Shown: positions 1 through 6,548 of the stretch, piece after piece | Layout of the letters: the number at the start of each line of letters is the position of its first letter | Numbering within the stretch: position 1 is the stretch's first letter | DNA from: CAYXRK01 sp964467615 | GTDB lineage: Bacteria; Hydrogenedentota; Hydrogenedentia; Hydrogenedentales; GCA-2746185 | Direction of reading: 5' to 3' | NCBI GenBank assembly: GCA_964467615.1 | Contig: CAYXRK010000106.1 | Coordinates: 1 to 16,199, forward strand | DNA length: 16,199 nucleotides | Program-made: the position numbers and the translations under genes | Notes under the pieces: generated by a model | The model's database searches: none | What the model saw: the letters and a program-made list of their open reading frames with translations, nothing else | Told to the model about the DNA's origin: nothing

Positions 1-95
1 CCGTCTCCAGACCGACCGATGCTTCGCCAACAAAACAAGTTAGCGCTTATGGGGGTCAGGGGAGGGTTGAGCATGATGAATTTTCGAAACAGGCC

Positions 96-126
96 AACTT
101 GAGGTCGCAAAATGCGACTTCAAGTT
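96..126. repeat. 31-bp palindrome P1
   Basis: The left arm AACTTGAGGTCGCAA faces ATGCGACTTCAAGTT around a single central A; 13 of 15 positions pair, one mismatch being G.T. It lies 63 bp before P2, so P1 and P2 are phased by exactly 21 codons. Confidence 0.85.
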
Positions 127-158
127 TGGAAGTGCGGGAAAAACAAGGCGAAACCACG

Positions 159-189
159 AACTTGAAATCACAATTTGTGATTTCAAGTT
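159..189. repeat. 31-bp palindrome P2
   Basis: Perfect 15-bp arms (AACTTGAAATCACAA / TTGTGATTTCAAGTT) around a central T. It matches P4 inside the ORF6N gene, but two positions per arm differ and both changes are compensated in the other arm. Confidence 0.9.
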
Positions 190-222
190 TGCAAGTACTT
201 GATAACCAAGGAGTTACAGCAG

Positions 223-245
223 ACCGGTCACAAATTGTGACCGGT
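223..245. repeat. 23-bp palindrome P3
   Basis: Perfect 11-bp arms (ACCGGTCACAA / TTGTGACCGGT) around a central A. It starts 64 bp after the start of P2, the same offset as P5 from P4. It shares the core TCRCAA-n-TTGYGA with the 31-bp class but has different outer arms. Confidence 0.9.
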
Positions 246-285
246 TCACCGAAACTTCTACGCCGCACACGGGGGCAGAATTGCG

Positions 286-858
286 ATGCAACAGCGTAAA
301 CGTATCGAATCACTAATCCTTACGTTGCGTGACCAGAAGGTCATGCTCGACGCCGACCTGGCGGCGCTTTATGTAGTCCCGACTAAACGGCTGAACGAGC
401 AGGTGAAGCGCAACATTGAGCGCTTCCCCGAAGACTTCATGTTCCAATTGACGGCGAAAGAATGGGGCAACTTGAAGTCGCAATTTGCGACTTCAAGTTT
501 GCAAGTGCCTGACAACCAAGGAGATACGGCATACCGGTCGCAATATGCGACCGGTCCCCACGGCGGACGTCGAACACCTCCCAACGCCTTCACCGAGCAT
601 GGGGCCATCATGGCCGCGACGGTCTTGAACAGTCCGCAGGCGGTGGCGATGAGTGTGTATGTCGTGCGCGCCTTCGTGCAGATGCGCGAGCAAATCGCTG
701 CAAACGCCGAGGTCCTCACACGGCTGGCGGAGATCGACAAGACGCTGCTCAAGCACGACAAATCGCTACAGGTCATTTGGGCGCAACTGCAGCCCCTGCT
801 GGACCCGGTACCCGGCTCATCGAAGCGGCGCATCGGCTTCAGCCCGGACGACAAATGA
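286..858 (+). CDS. ORF6N-domain (KilA-N-like) DNA-binding protein
   Basis: This 190-aa protein begins with the ORF6N signature: a helical start (RIESLILTLRDQKVMLDADLAALY, about residues 6-29, here in one family-typical block), then TKRLNEQVKRNIERFPEDFMF (33-53) and GGRRTPPNAFTEHGA (93-107). ORF6N domains occur in phage and bacterial proteins and are regarded as DNA-binding or regulatory; the exact role here is unknown. Residues 120-165 look alpha-helical and may form a coiled coil. The usual LKSQxxTS-to-GGRR stretch is enlarged here by a 21-aa unit (62-82) followed by a second partial copy, YRSQYATG (83-90). The DNA for these copies forms two palindromes. The ATG at 286 has a purine-rich stretch (ggggg) about 10 nt upstream. 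No phage genes lie nearby. Confidence 0.8.
   Translation: MQQRKRIESLILTLRDQKVMLDADLAALYVVPTKRLNEQVKRNIERFPEDFMFQLTAKEWGNLKSQFATSSLQVPDNQGDTAYRSQYATGPHGGRRTPPNAFTEHGAIMAATVLNSPQAVAMSVYVVRAFVQMREQIAANAEVLTRLAEIDKTLLKHDKSLQVIWAQLQPLLDPVPGSSKRRIGFSPDDK
469..499. repeat. 31-bp palindrome P4 inside the ORF6N gene
   Basis: Perfect 15-bp arms (AACTTGAAGTCGCAA / TTGCGACTTCAAGTT) around a central T, encoding NLKSQFATSS in the ORF6N protein. It is the coding-region counterpart of P2. Confidence 0.9.
533..555. repeat. 23-bp palindrome P5 inside the ORF6N gene
   Basis: Arms ACCGGTCGCAA and ATGCGACCGGT pair at 10 of 11 positions around a central T and encode YRSQYATG. It is the counterpart of P3, with an A-to-G change in one arm matched by T-to-C in the other. 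Confidence 0.85.
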
Positions 859-909
859 TTACGCTCAAACTCTCCCAGGCACGCGGACGATATTGAATGG
901 AGCGCAGTT

Positions 910-1890
910 GTGACTGACAAAATCCGCTGGGGAGTATTGGGCACGGGACACATCGCGCGCGAGTTCGCGAAGGCGCTGCGCTCGCTCGACGACGCGGACA
1001 TCGTGGCCGTGGGTTCGCGCGCACGAACTACGGCGAACGCGTTCGCCGATGCGTTCGCCATCACGCGCCGCCACGCGAGCTACGCCGCGCTGGCGGACGA
1101 TCCCGGCGTAGACATCGTCTACGTCGCCACGCCGCACGCCTTGCACCGGGACAACAGCATCCGGTGTCTCGAAGGGGGCAAGGCGGTACTGTGCGAGAAA
1201 CCCTTCGCAATCAATCGGCGGCAGGCGGAAGAAGTATTCCGCGTCGCCGCGAAGTGCAACCGATTCATCATGGAAGCGATGTGGATGCGCTTCATCCCGG
1301 CGGTCCGGCAAGCGATGGCATGGATCGCCGAGGGCGCGATCGGCGACGTGCGCATGGTGCAAGCGAGCTTCGGATTTCGCGATGACGCGGAGAACCTGTT
1401 CAACCCGGACCTTGGCGGAGGCAGCCTGCTCGACGTGGGCATTTACCCAATCACGTTGGCGCACATGGCATTCGGCCGGCCACCCACCGAAATCCGTAGC
1501 CTCGCGGCGTTGGGAAGAAACGGCGTCGACGAACAAGCCGGAATGGTGCTTGGATTCGACAACGGCGGCTTGGCGGTCCTCGCCAGCGCGATCCAAACGA
1601 ACACCCCCCACGACGCCTCCATCATGGGAACAGACGGAATGATCACGCTGCACGATTCGTTTTGGAACGCCACGCGCGTCAGCCTCCAACGCGAAGGCGC
1701 GGAACGTCTCACACGTTCGTTTCCCCTGCGATGCAACGGCTACGAATACGAAGCAGAGGAGGCGCAGACTTGCCTGCGCGCCGGACGTCTCGAAAGCAGC
1801 ACCGTCCCCCACCGCGCCACGCTGGAAATCATGTCCACGATGGACACCCTTCGCGCGCAATGGGGCCTGCAATACCCCATGGAAATCTAA
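910..1890 (+). CDS. Gfo/Idh/MocA family oxidoreductase, dihydrodiol-dehydrogenase-like
   Basis: This 326-aa protein is a cytoplasmic NAD(P)-dependent dehydrogenase. The N-terminal Rossmann fold shows GVLGTGHIA (8-16), and the family EKP motif is CEKPFA (95-100). The C-terminal domain contains GGGSLLDVGIYPITLAHMAFG (about 169-189), which carries the usual catalytic-region residues. The stretch IMEAMWMRFIPAV (120-132) and the end GLQYPMEI resemble the dimeric dihydrodiol / D-xylose dehydrogenase branch, so a sugar or related diol is a plausible substrate; the sequence does not fix it. The GTG start at 910 is chosen because a GGAG lies about 7 nt upstream and the Rossmann strand begins directly after it. 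The length is typical of the family. It stands alone: the next gene is 186 bp away and unrelated. Confidence 0.9.
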   Translation: MTDKIRWGVLGTGHIAREFAKALRSLDDADIVAVGSRARTTANAFADAFAITRRHASYAALADDPGVDIVYVATPHALHRDNSIRCLEGGKAVLCEKPFAINRRQAEEVFRVAAKCNRFIMEAMWMRFIPAVRQAMAWIAEGAIGDVRMVQASFGFRDDAENLFNPDLGGGSLLDVGIYPITLAHMAFGRPPTEIRSLAALGRNGVDEQAGMVLGFDNGGLAVLASAIQTNTPHDASIMGTDGMITLHDSFWNATRVSLQREGAERLTRSFPLRCNGYEYEAEEAQTCLRAGRLESSTVPHRATLEIMSTMDTLRAQWGLQYPMEI

Positions 1891-1960
1891 GTCGCATATG
1901 CCAAATCGCTATTGGCCGCAAAAGTTCGTAAAGATCACAAAGAAGTTGAGACGCGGTTTC

Positions 1961-1991
1961 TTTGAGTTCTCTGCGTTCTCTTGCGGCTATT
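1961..1991. repeat. Dispersed T-rich repeat, copy 1
   Basis: This 31-bp stretch (tttgagttctctgcgttc...) matches 15740-15770 at 27 of 31 positions. Both lie outside genes. It sits in the 186-bp gap before the glycosyltransferase gene. It belongs to a simple, phased TCTCTGCGTTCTCTTGCGG-type motif, which I recall as common in intergenic DNA of uncultured bacteria. Confidence 0.6.
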
Positions 1992-2076
1992 TTTTATTGG
2001 AACCAACTGGAGACCCGAACGCGATTACCGTATCCTACGCTGCCCGAAACGCATCCGTCGGCCACCCGCTCCGCCC

Positions 2077-3348
2077 ATGAACATCCTCCTCGTCAACTAT
2101 CGCTACTTCATGTCCGGCGGGCCCGAGCGCTACATGTTCGCCGTCAAGGCCCTACTCGAGTCGCGGGGCCACCGCGTTGTCCCCTTTTCGTTCGACTACA
2201 CCCAAAACGTCGAAAACGACTACGCGGACTACTTCGCCAAGCCGCCCGGCGGGGCCGATGGCGCATTCTACAAGGACCTCAAACTCTCCCCGATCGGCAA
2301 GGCGCGCCTCCTCGCCAAATCGATCTACAACCGCGACGCGTATAGCCGCATCCAGCGGATCATCAACGGCGAAAAGATCGACCTCGTCTACGCGCTGCAA
2401 ATCGTTAACACGCTCTACCCCTCCGTCGTTGACGCCGCCCACGAACTCGGCAAGCCACTCGTCCACCGCCTGTCCGACTTCCAGTATCTCTGCGCCAACT
2501 ACAAATTCTTCCGCGACGGCCGCGTGTGCGAGGACTGCCTGCACGGCGCGCACTATCACGGGTTCGTCCACCGGTGCCTCAAGGACTCCTACGCCGTTTC
2601 CGGCGCGCGCGTGTTCTCGCTGTACCTCGACGGTGTTCGCCCGACGCGCGACAAAATCAGCGCCTTCGTCACGCCCTCGCGCATCCTTCGTGACAAGATG
2701 ATCGAAGGCGGCTTCCCCGCCGCCAAGTTTCATCATATTCCCACGTTTGTGGACGCCTCGGTCCGCGAACCGAACCCCGAACCCGGCGACTACTTTCTCT
2801 ACGCCGGCGCCATCGATCCGTTCAAGGGTGTGCATGTCCTGCTCGACGCGATCAAGCAAGTCCCCGGCGCGAGGCTGCTCTTCGCGGGCTACAGCCTCGG
2901 CGATGAAGAAGCGAAACTGCGCCGCAGGGTGGAATTCGAGGGGATTTCCGGGGTCGAGTTCGTCGGTTTCAAGGAAGATGAGGCGCTTGCCGCGCTGTTT
3001 CAAGGCGCTCGCGCGGTGGTCCTGCCCGCCCTCTGGTATGAGAACGTCCCCAACTCCATCCTCGAGGCCATGGCCTACGCAAAGCCCGTAGTTGCAACAG
3101 TTATGGGCGGTATCGCCGAAGTCGTCCAACACGAACACAACGGCCTTCTCGTTCCTCCGGGGGATTCCGGGGCGCTCGCGGCGGCGCTCCAACGCCTCCA
3201 AGACGACGGCCCCCTCACACGCGCCTTAGGCGCGAACGCAAGAACTACAGTTGTAGAAAACTATACTCCTGAACATCACTACGACCAGTTGAACGCGCTG
3301 TTCGAGAGATTGGTCCCGGATCCCATACTTACCATCAAACCCGCGTAG
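2077..3348 (+). CDS. Glycosyltransferase family 4 (GT-B fold)
   Basis: This 423-aa protein would transfer a sugar from a nucleotide-sugar donor with retention of configuration, most likely in polysaccharide or surface glycan synthesis at the inner face of the membrane. The N-terminal GT-B domain begins MNILLVNYRYFMSGGPERYMF, with the usual glycine-rich loop (14-16). The C-terminal domain starts near FLYAGAIDPFKGVHVLLDAI (240-259) and carries the E-x7-E motif ENVPNSILE (E322/E330), followed by GGIAEVV. Cysteines 139, 151, 154 and 167, including a CEDC pair, form a cluster between the domains that may bind a metal; I recall this from one GT4 subgroup. The ATG at 2077 is chosen because the fold begins there, although the frame is open further upstream. 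No clear ribosome site is visible. No other glycan genes adjoin it, so the product cannot be named. Confidence 0.9.
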   Translation: MNILLVNYRYFMSGGPERYMFAVKALLESRGHRVVPFSFDYTQNVENDYADYFAKPPGGADGAFYKDLKLSPIGKARLLAKSIYNRDAYSRIQRIINGEKIDLVYALQIVNTLYPSVVDAAHELGKPLVHRLSDFQYLCANYKFFRDGRVCEDCLHGAHYHGFVHRCLKDSYAVSGARVFSLYLDGVRPTRDKISAFVTPSRILRDKMIEGGFPAAKFHHIPTFVDASVREPNPEPGDYFLYAGAIDPFKGVHVLLDAIKQVPGARLLFAGYSLGDEEAKLRRRVEFEGISGVEFVGFKEDEALAALFQGARAVVLPALWYENVPNSILEAMAYAKPVVATVMGGIAEVVQHEHNGLLVPPGDSGALAAALQRLQDDGPLTRALGANARTTVVENYTPEHHYDQLNALFERLVPDPILTIKPA

Positions 3349-3387
3349 CCGGCGAACGGCGGCGCAGACGCGAATTCCGAATAGCGT

Positions 3388-3415
3388 TTGCGCGGTTTTT
3401 CGCAAGTATGATACT
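3388..3415 (+). promoter_or_regulatory. Possible sigma-70-type promoter before the chaperone gene
   Basis: TTGCGC and GATACT are separated by 16 bp in the 175-bp gap upstream of the SurA/PpiD-like gene. The -35 box is weak (three of six consensus bases) and the -10 box moderate (four of six). It would leave a leader of about 100 nt. This is a guess from spacing only. Confidence 0.25.
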
Positions 3416-3523
3416 CTTTTTGACTCTCCGGCGTGTCTTCGCTGAGCAACACTAACGATCGTTTCGCCCGTACCGAGCAGTGCGCTCGACGAGCGTCAAC
3501 ATGAAAACAAGGACGAAATTTCC

Positions 3524-5557
3524 GTGACCAATTTCTTGCGCGAACACCGCCGATACGTGTTGGTGTTTATCCTGCTTGCAGTGACCGTGCCTCTCGCGTT
3601 TTACGGGGTCGGTAACTTTGGCACCGGCAACGACTCGGGGCCCATCGTCGAGGCCGTGGGAAAGGTCGGCGACATCCCCATCCCCGCGCAGGCCTTCCTC
3701 CAACAATACGAAGCGATGTCGCGCATGAAGTCCCAACAGGGACAACGGGCCGAGGCGAAGGACTTGCTGGCCGATGGCACCATCGACAATATAATGACGT
3801 ACCTCAAGAACGACGCCCTCATGACGCTCGAGTCTCGTAAGCTCGCTCGGCGCGCAACGGACGAATTTCTCGCTGAGAAACTAAAAGAGACGCCCTCGTT
3901 TACGAACGAGGACGGAACGTTCAACGCAGAGTATTGGAACCAGATCGTGAAGACCAACGCCGTCCGCGATTGGGGCGCCGTGTACGCGGACGTGAATGAT
4001 CAGCTCAATCGGGAGAAACTGCTCGAGGTGATGGCGGCCTCGGCGCGGGTGTTCGACTCCGATTTGCGAGACGAGTTCAAGAAATCGAAGACCAAGATCA
4101 AGGTCAAGTATGCTCCGATCCAGCCGAAAGTGGACCTGACCGAAGAACAAGTACGTGAACAGTACGACACGCGCCTCGATGCGTACATGACCGAGGAGCA
4201 GCGCCAAGCGGAGTTCGTCGCGATTTCACTCAATGCCGGACGTCCCGCTCTCCTGGACGAAATCGTCGCAAAGGCCCACGCCGGTGAAGATTTCAGCGAC
4301 TTGGCGACGCAGTACAGCGAAGCGGCCAGCAAGGGCACCGGCGGCGACATCGGATGGGTGGTCGAAACGGCGAACATTCAGGACTTTCGCAAACCGTTGT
4401 TCACCATGGCGGTGGGAGATGTAAGCGATCCCATCGAGGGCCCCACGGGTTGGTACATCTACACGGTCGAAGAGGAGCGCACGAACGCGCTCGGGGGAAA
4501 ACGCGACGTGAAGGCGCGCGAAATCCTGGTCCGGCCTAAGTTGACCGACGAAGAAAAGGAAGCCCGCCTCGCGCGCGCCCGGAAGATCGCGGATGCCGCG
4601 AGGACCGATTCGGACCTCAAGGCGGCCACGGAGGCCGAGGGGCTCGCCATTCAGACAACGAATGCCTTTACCGCGTCCGCCCCGGAGATTACCGGCGTCG
4701 ATCCGATCGATGCGCTCGCGTTCCGGACGGCGCTCGCGAAGGTCGAGAAGGGCGCGGTGGCGGACATCATCGAAGCGCGGCAAAACGTGTATGTAGCAAA
4801 GATGATTGAAGTTACTCCTCCGGCGCAGAAGACGTTCGAGGAAGCGCGCGAGGACGTCGAGCGCAACGCGATCGCCGTGTATAAGCAGACGCCGGAGTAT
4901 CTGGCGTCAGTCGAACGGTACGTCAAGGACATTAAAGACGCCAAGCTCAAGAATTTGCAAGAAATAGCAACGAAGTTCCCCGAACTAACACTGGAAACCA
5001 AGGAAACCAAAATCTTCGGCAAGACGGATTTCCTGTTTTCCGACGGAATCTTTTGGCAAACCACGGACGCCATCGACCTCTTCGTCGACGCCGAGGTCGG
5101 CACGATGGACGGGCCGTTGTTCGATTTCTCGAATGGCTCGCACTTTCTCGAATTGACCGAAAAAGAGGGAGTGAACGATTCAATCTGGGAAACCGAATGG
5201 CCGGCGGAGCGACAAAAGCTCGCCGACGAAGCCCTTGCCCAAGCCCAGCGTGAACGGCAAGTGGACTACTTGCAGCATCTGCGCGAGCAAGCCCAGGCAC
5301 AGTTCCTAATTCAGGAAGATGGTGACGCAATCATCAAGTTGTTGGGACTGGATCAGCCGGACACGCCGGCGCAAGACACCGCTCCCACGTCTGATTCGGC
5401 TACGGCCGTCGATGAAGCCGGCGCAGGTGACAACGCCTCAGCCCCGGTTACAGCAGGCGACACCACCGATGGCGCGGACTCGACAACCGCAACAACGGAG
5501 GCGCCCGCGCCCGAATCGGCGCCAAGCGATTCAACTGCCCAACCTCCCAGCAATTAA
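3524..5557 (+). CDS. SurA/PpiD-like membrane-anchored periplasmic chaperone (peptidyl-prolyl isomerase family)
   Basis: This 677-aa protein has a short cytoplasmic start, one membrane segment (about 11-30, YVLVFILLAVTVPLAFYGVG) and a long periplasmic part, the PpiD layout. Residues 40-220 resemble the SurA N-terminal chaperone region. A parvulin-type domain spans about 225-318, with GGDIGWV (273-279) and GPTGWYIYTVEE (306-317). A second, degenerate parvulin-like unit follows at about 325-435. The histidines expected in active parvulins are not seen: the usual ARHILV is AREILV (331-336). It may therefore act mainly as a holding chaperone for exported proteins. Residues 610-677 are a Ser/Thr/Ala/Asp/Glu-rich tail with no Lys or Arg, probably disordered. 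The GTG start has AAGGAC about 9 nt upstream. The ABC exporter ATPase begins 82 bp downstream on the same strand, so co-transcription is possible. Confidence 0.85.
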   Translation: MTNFLREHRRYVLVFILLAVTVPLAFYGVGNFGTGNDSGPIVEAVGKVGDIPIPAQAFLQQYEAMSRMKSQQGQRAEAKDLLADGTIDNIMTYLKNDALMTLESRKLARRATDEFLAEKLKETPSFTNEDGTFNAEYWNQIVKTNAVRDWGAVYADVNDQLNREKLLEVMAASARVFDSDLRDEFKKSKTKIKVKYAPIQPKVDLTEEQVREQYDTRLDAYMTEEQRQAEFVAISLNAGRPALLDEIVAKAHAGEDFSDLATQYSEAASKGTGGDIGWVVETANIQDFRKPLFTMAVGDVSDPIEGPTGWYIYTVEEERTNALGGKRDVKAREILVRPKLTDEEKEARLARARKIADAARTDSDLKAATEAEGLAIQTTNAFTASAPEITGVDPIDALAFRTALAKVEKGAVADIIEARQNVYVAKMIEVTPPAQKTFEEAREDVERNAIAVYKQTPEYLASVERYVKDIKDAKLKNLQEIATKFPELTLETKETKIFGKTDFLFSDGIFWQTTDAIDLFVDAEVGTMDGPLFDFSNGSHFLELTEKEGVNDSIWETEWPAERQKLADEALAQAQRERQVDYLQHLREQAQAQFLIQEDGDAIIKLLGLDQPDTPAQDTAPTSDSATAVDEAGAGDNASAPVTAGDTTDGADSTTATTEAPAPESAPSDSTAQPPSN

Positions 5558-5639
5558 TTCGCCCGAGTGTCGTGCGCGTCGGATCGCGCGTCGACCGCGC
5601 GCTACAGCGATCCCCCTGAACCTTCACGAGGTCCCGAAA

Positions 5640-6548
5640 GTGCCCGATTCAGTTCCTGTACAAATTCACGCCCTCTCGCGCCGTTATGGCGCAAAGCTCG
5701 CGCTCGACGGAGTGACCCTTGAAGTCCCGCGTGGAAAAGTCTTTGGACTCCTCGGCGAAAACGGCGCCGGAAAGACGACGCTCATACGGCACATCATGGG
5801 CCTTCTCAACGCGCAAACCGGGACGGTGCGCGTATTCGGAAAAGACCCTGTCCGCGATCCCGAAGGCGCGCTGGCGCACATCGGCTACCTAAGCGAGGAC
5901 CGAGACCTGCCGCGCTGGATGCGCATCCACGAATTCCTGCGCTACTCGCAAGGTTTCTACCCGAAATGGGACGACACATTCGCGGAACAATTGCTCGACA
6001 CATTCGAACTCGATCTTACCCAAAAGATCAAGACGCTGAGCATGGGGCAGACCGCGAAGATAGGCCTCGTCGCGGCGCTCGCCCACCGACCGGATCTGGT
6101 AATACTGGACGAACCATCGTCGGGATTGGACGCGGTGGTTCGCCGCCATATTCTGGATTCCGCGATCCGGCGCGTGGCCGCGGAGGGACACACCGTTTTG
6201 TTTTCGTCACACTTGTTGGACGAAGTCGAACGAGTCGCCGACACAATCGCGATCATGCACGGCGGCCGGGTCCTTCTCTGCGATTCGTTGGATAACCTGA
6301 GAGCGGCGCACCGCGGTTTTACCGTGTCGTTCGATCCCGCGCGGCCAGCCATGCCGGGCATTCCCGGCGTTCTTTCCTGGGAAGGTACCGCTTCCTTAAA
6401 ACGAATCGTGTGCGCCGGCGGCGGCGCTGAATTGAAGGCCGCGTTACCGTCGTTGGGCGGGAAGATTGTTGAAGAAGGCCCTGCCACACTCGAAGAAATT
6501 TTCATGGCGCGTGTCGGCGCAAAGTTCTACGCGGCGGCAAATTCGTAA
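5640..6548 (+). CDS. ABC-2 type transporter ATP-binding protein
   Basis: This 302-aa ATPase powers the membrane protein encoded directly after it. Visible motifs are Walker A GENGAGKT (39-46), signature LSMGQ (133-137), Walker B VILDEP (154-159) and the switch His in SSHLLDE (H191). The Q-loop position carries SED (85-87) rather than the usual Gln, which I recall from YtrB-like members. The C-terminal part ending EEGPATLEEIFMARVG matches ABC-2 drug/polysaccharide/lipid exporter ATPases. The frame is open further upstream over the end of the chaperone gene, but that part is Arg/Pro-rich shadow sequence. The GTG at 5640 is preferred because the domain begins right after it and GAGG lies 8 nt upstream. 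The stop overlaps the permease ATG (TAATG), so the two are translationally coupled. The substrate is unknown. Confidence 0.92.
   Translation: MPDSVPVQIHALSRRYGAKLALDGVTLEVPRGKVFGLLGENGAGKTTLIRHIMGLLNAQTGTVRVFGKDPVRDPEGALAHIGYLSEDRDLPRWMRIHEFLRYSQGFYPKWDDTFAEQLLDTFELDLTQKIKTLSMGQTAKIGLVAALAHRPDLVILDEPSSGLDAVVRRHILDSAIRRVAAEGHTVLFSSHLLDEVERVADTIAIMHGGRVLLCDSLDNLRAAHRGFTVSFDPARPAMPGIPGVLSWEGTASLKRIVCAGGGAELKAALPSLGGKIVEEGPATLEEIFMARVGAKFYAAANS

Larger units (their letters stand above)
78..299 (+). pseudogene. Decayed ORF6N-domain gene fragment
   Basis: This open stretch reads in one frame as ...EFSKQANLRSQNATSS..., NLKSQFVISSLQVLDNQG and RSQIVTGS, then degenerates and stops at 297-299. The same peptide pattern occurs in the intact ORF6N gene that follows (NLKSQFATSSLQVPDNQG, then YRSQYATG). 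DNA 159-245 aligns with 469-555 without gaps and with few substitutions. There is no ATG start, and neither the N-terminal ORF6N helices nor the C-terminal coiled region is present. I read it as the central part of a duplicated or older ORF6N gene, or as an array of a 63-nt unit derived from one. It could be non-coding and kept only for its palindromes. Confidence 0.5.

Noticed and set aside
96..555. CRISPR array
   Set aside because: The repeats are palindromes of two classes, partly within a coding frame and separated by related rather than unique sequence; there are no cas genes.
865..1872. Long minus-strand open frame of 335 codons
   Set aside because: It is antisense to the well-supported Gfo/Idh/MocA gene, has no recognisable domain and is rich in His/Arg/Asp/Val as expected of shadow frames in GC-rich DNA.
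2152..3201. 349-codon minus-strand frame over the glycosyltransferase
   Set aside because: Antisense shadow; the plus strand has a complete GT4 fold with the E-x7-E motif.
3381..3406. Terminator after the glycosyltransferase gene
   Set aside because: Only a 5-bp TTGCG/CGCAA stem with a T-run in the loop instead of after the stem; not convincing.
5319..5639. N-terminal extension of the ABC ATPase
   Set aside because: It overlaps the chaperone gene, is Arg/Pro/Gln-rich, and a better GTG start with a ribosome site exists at 5640.
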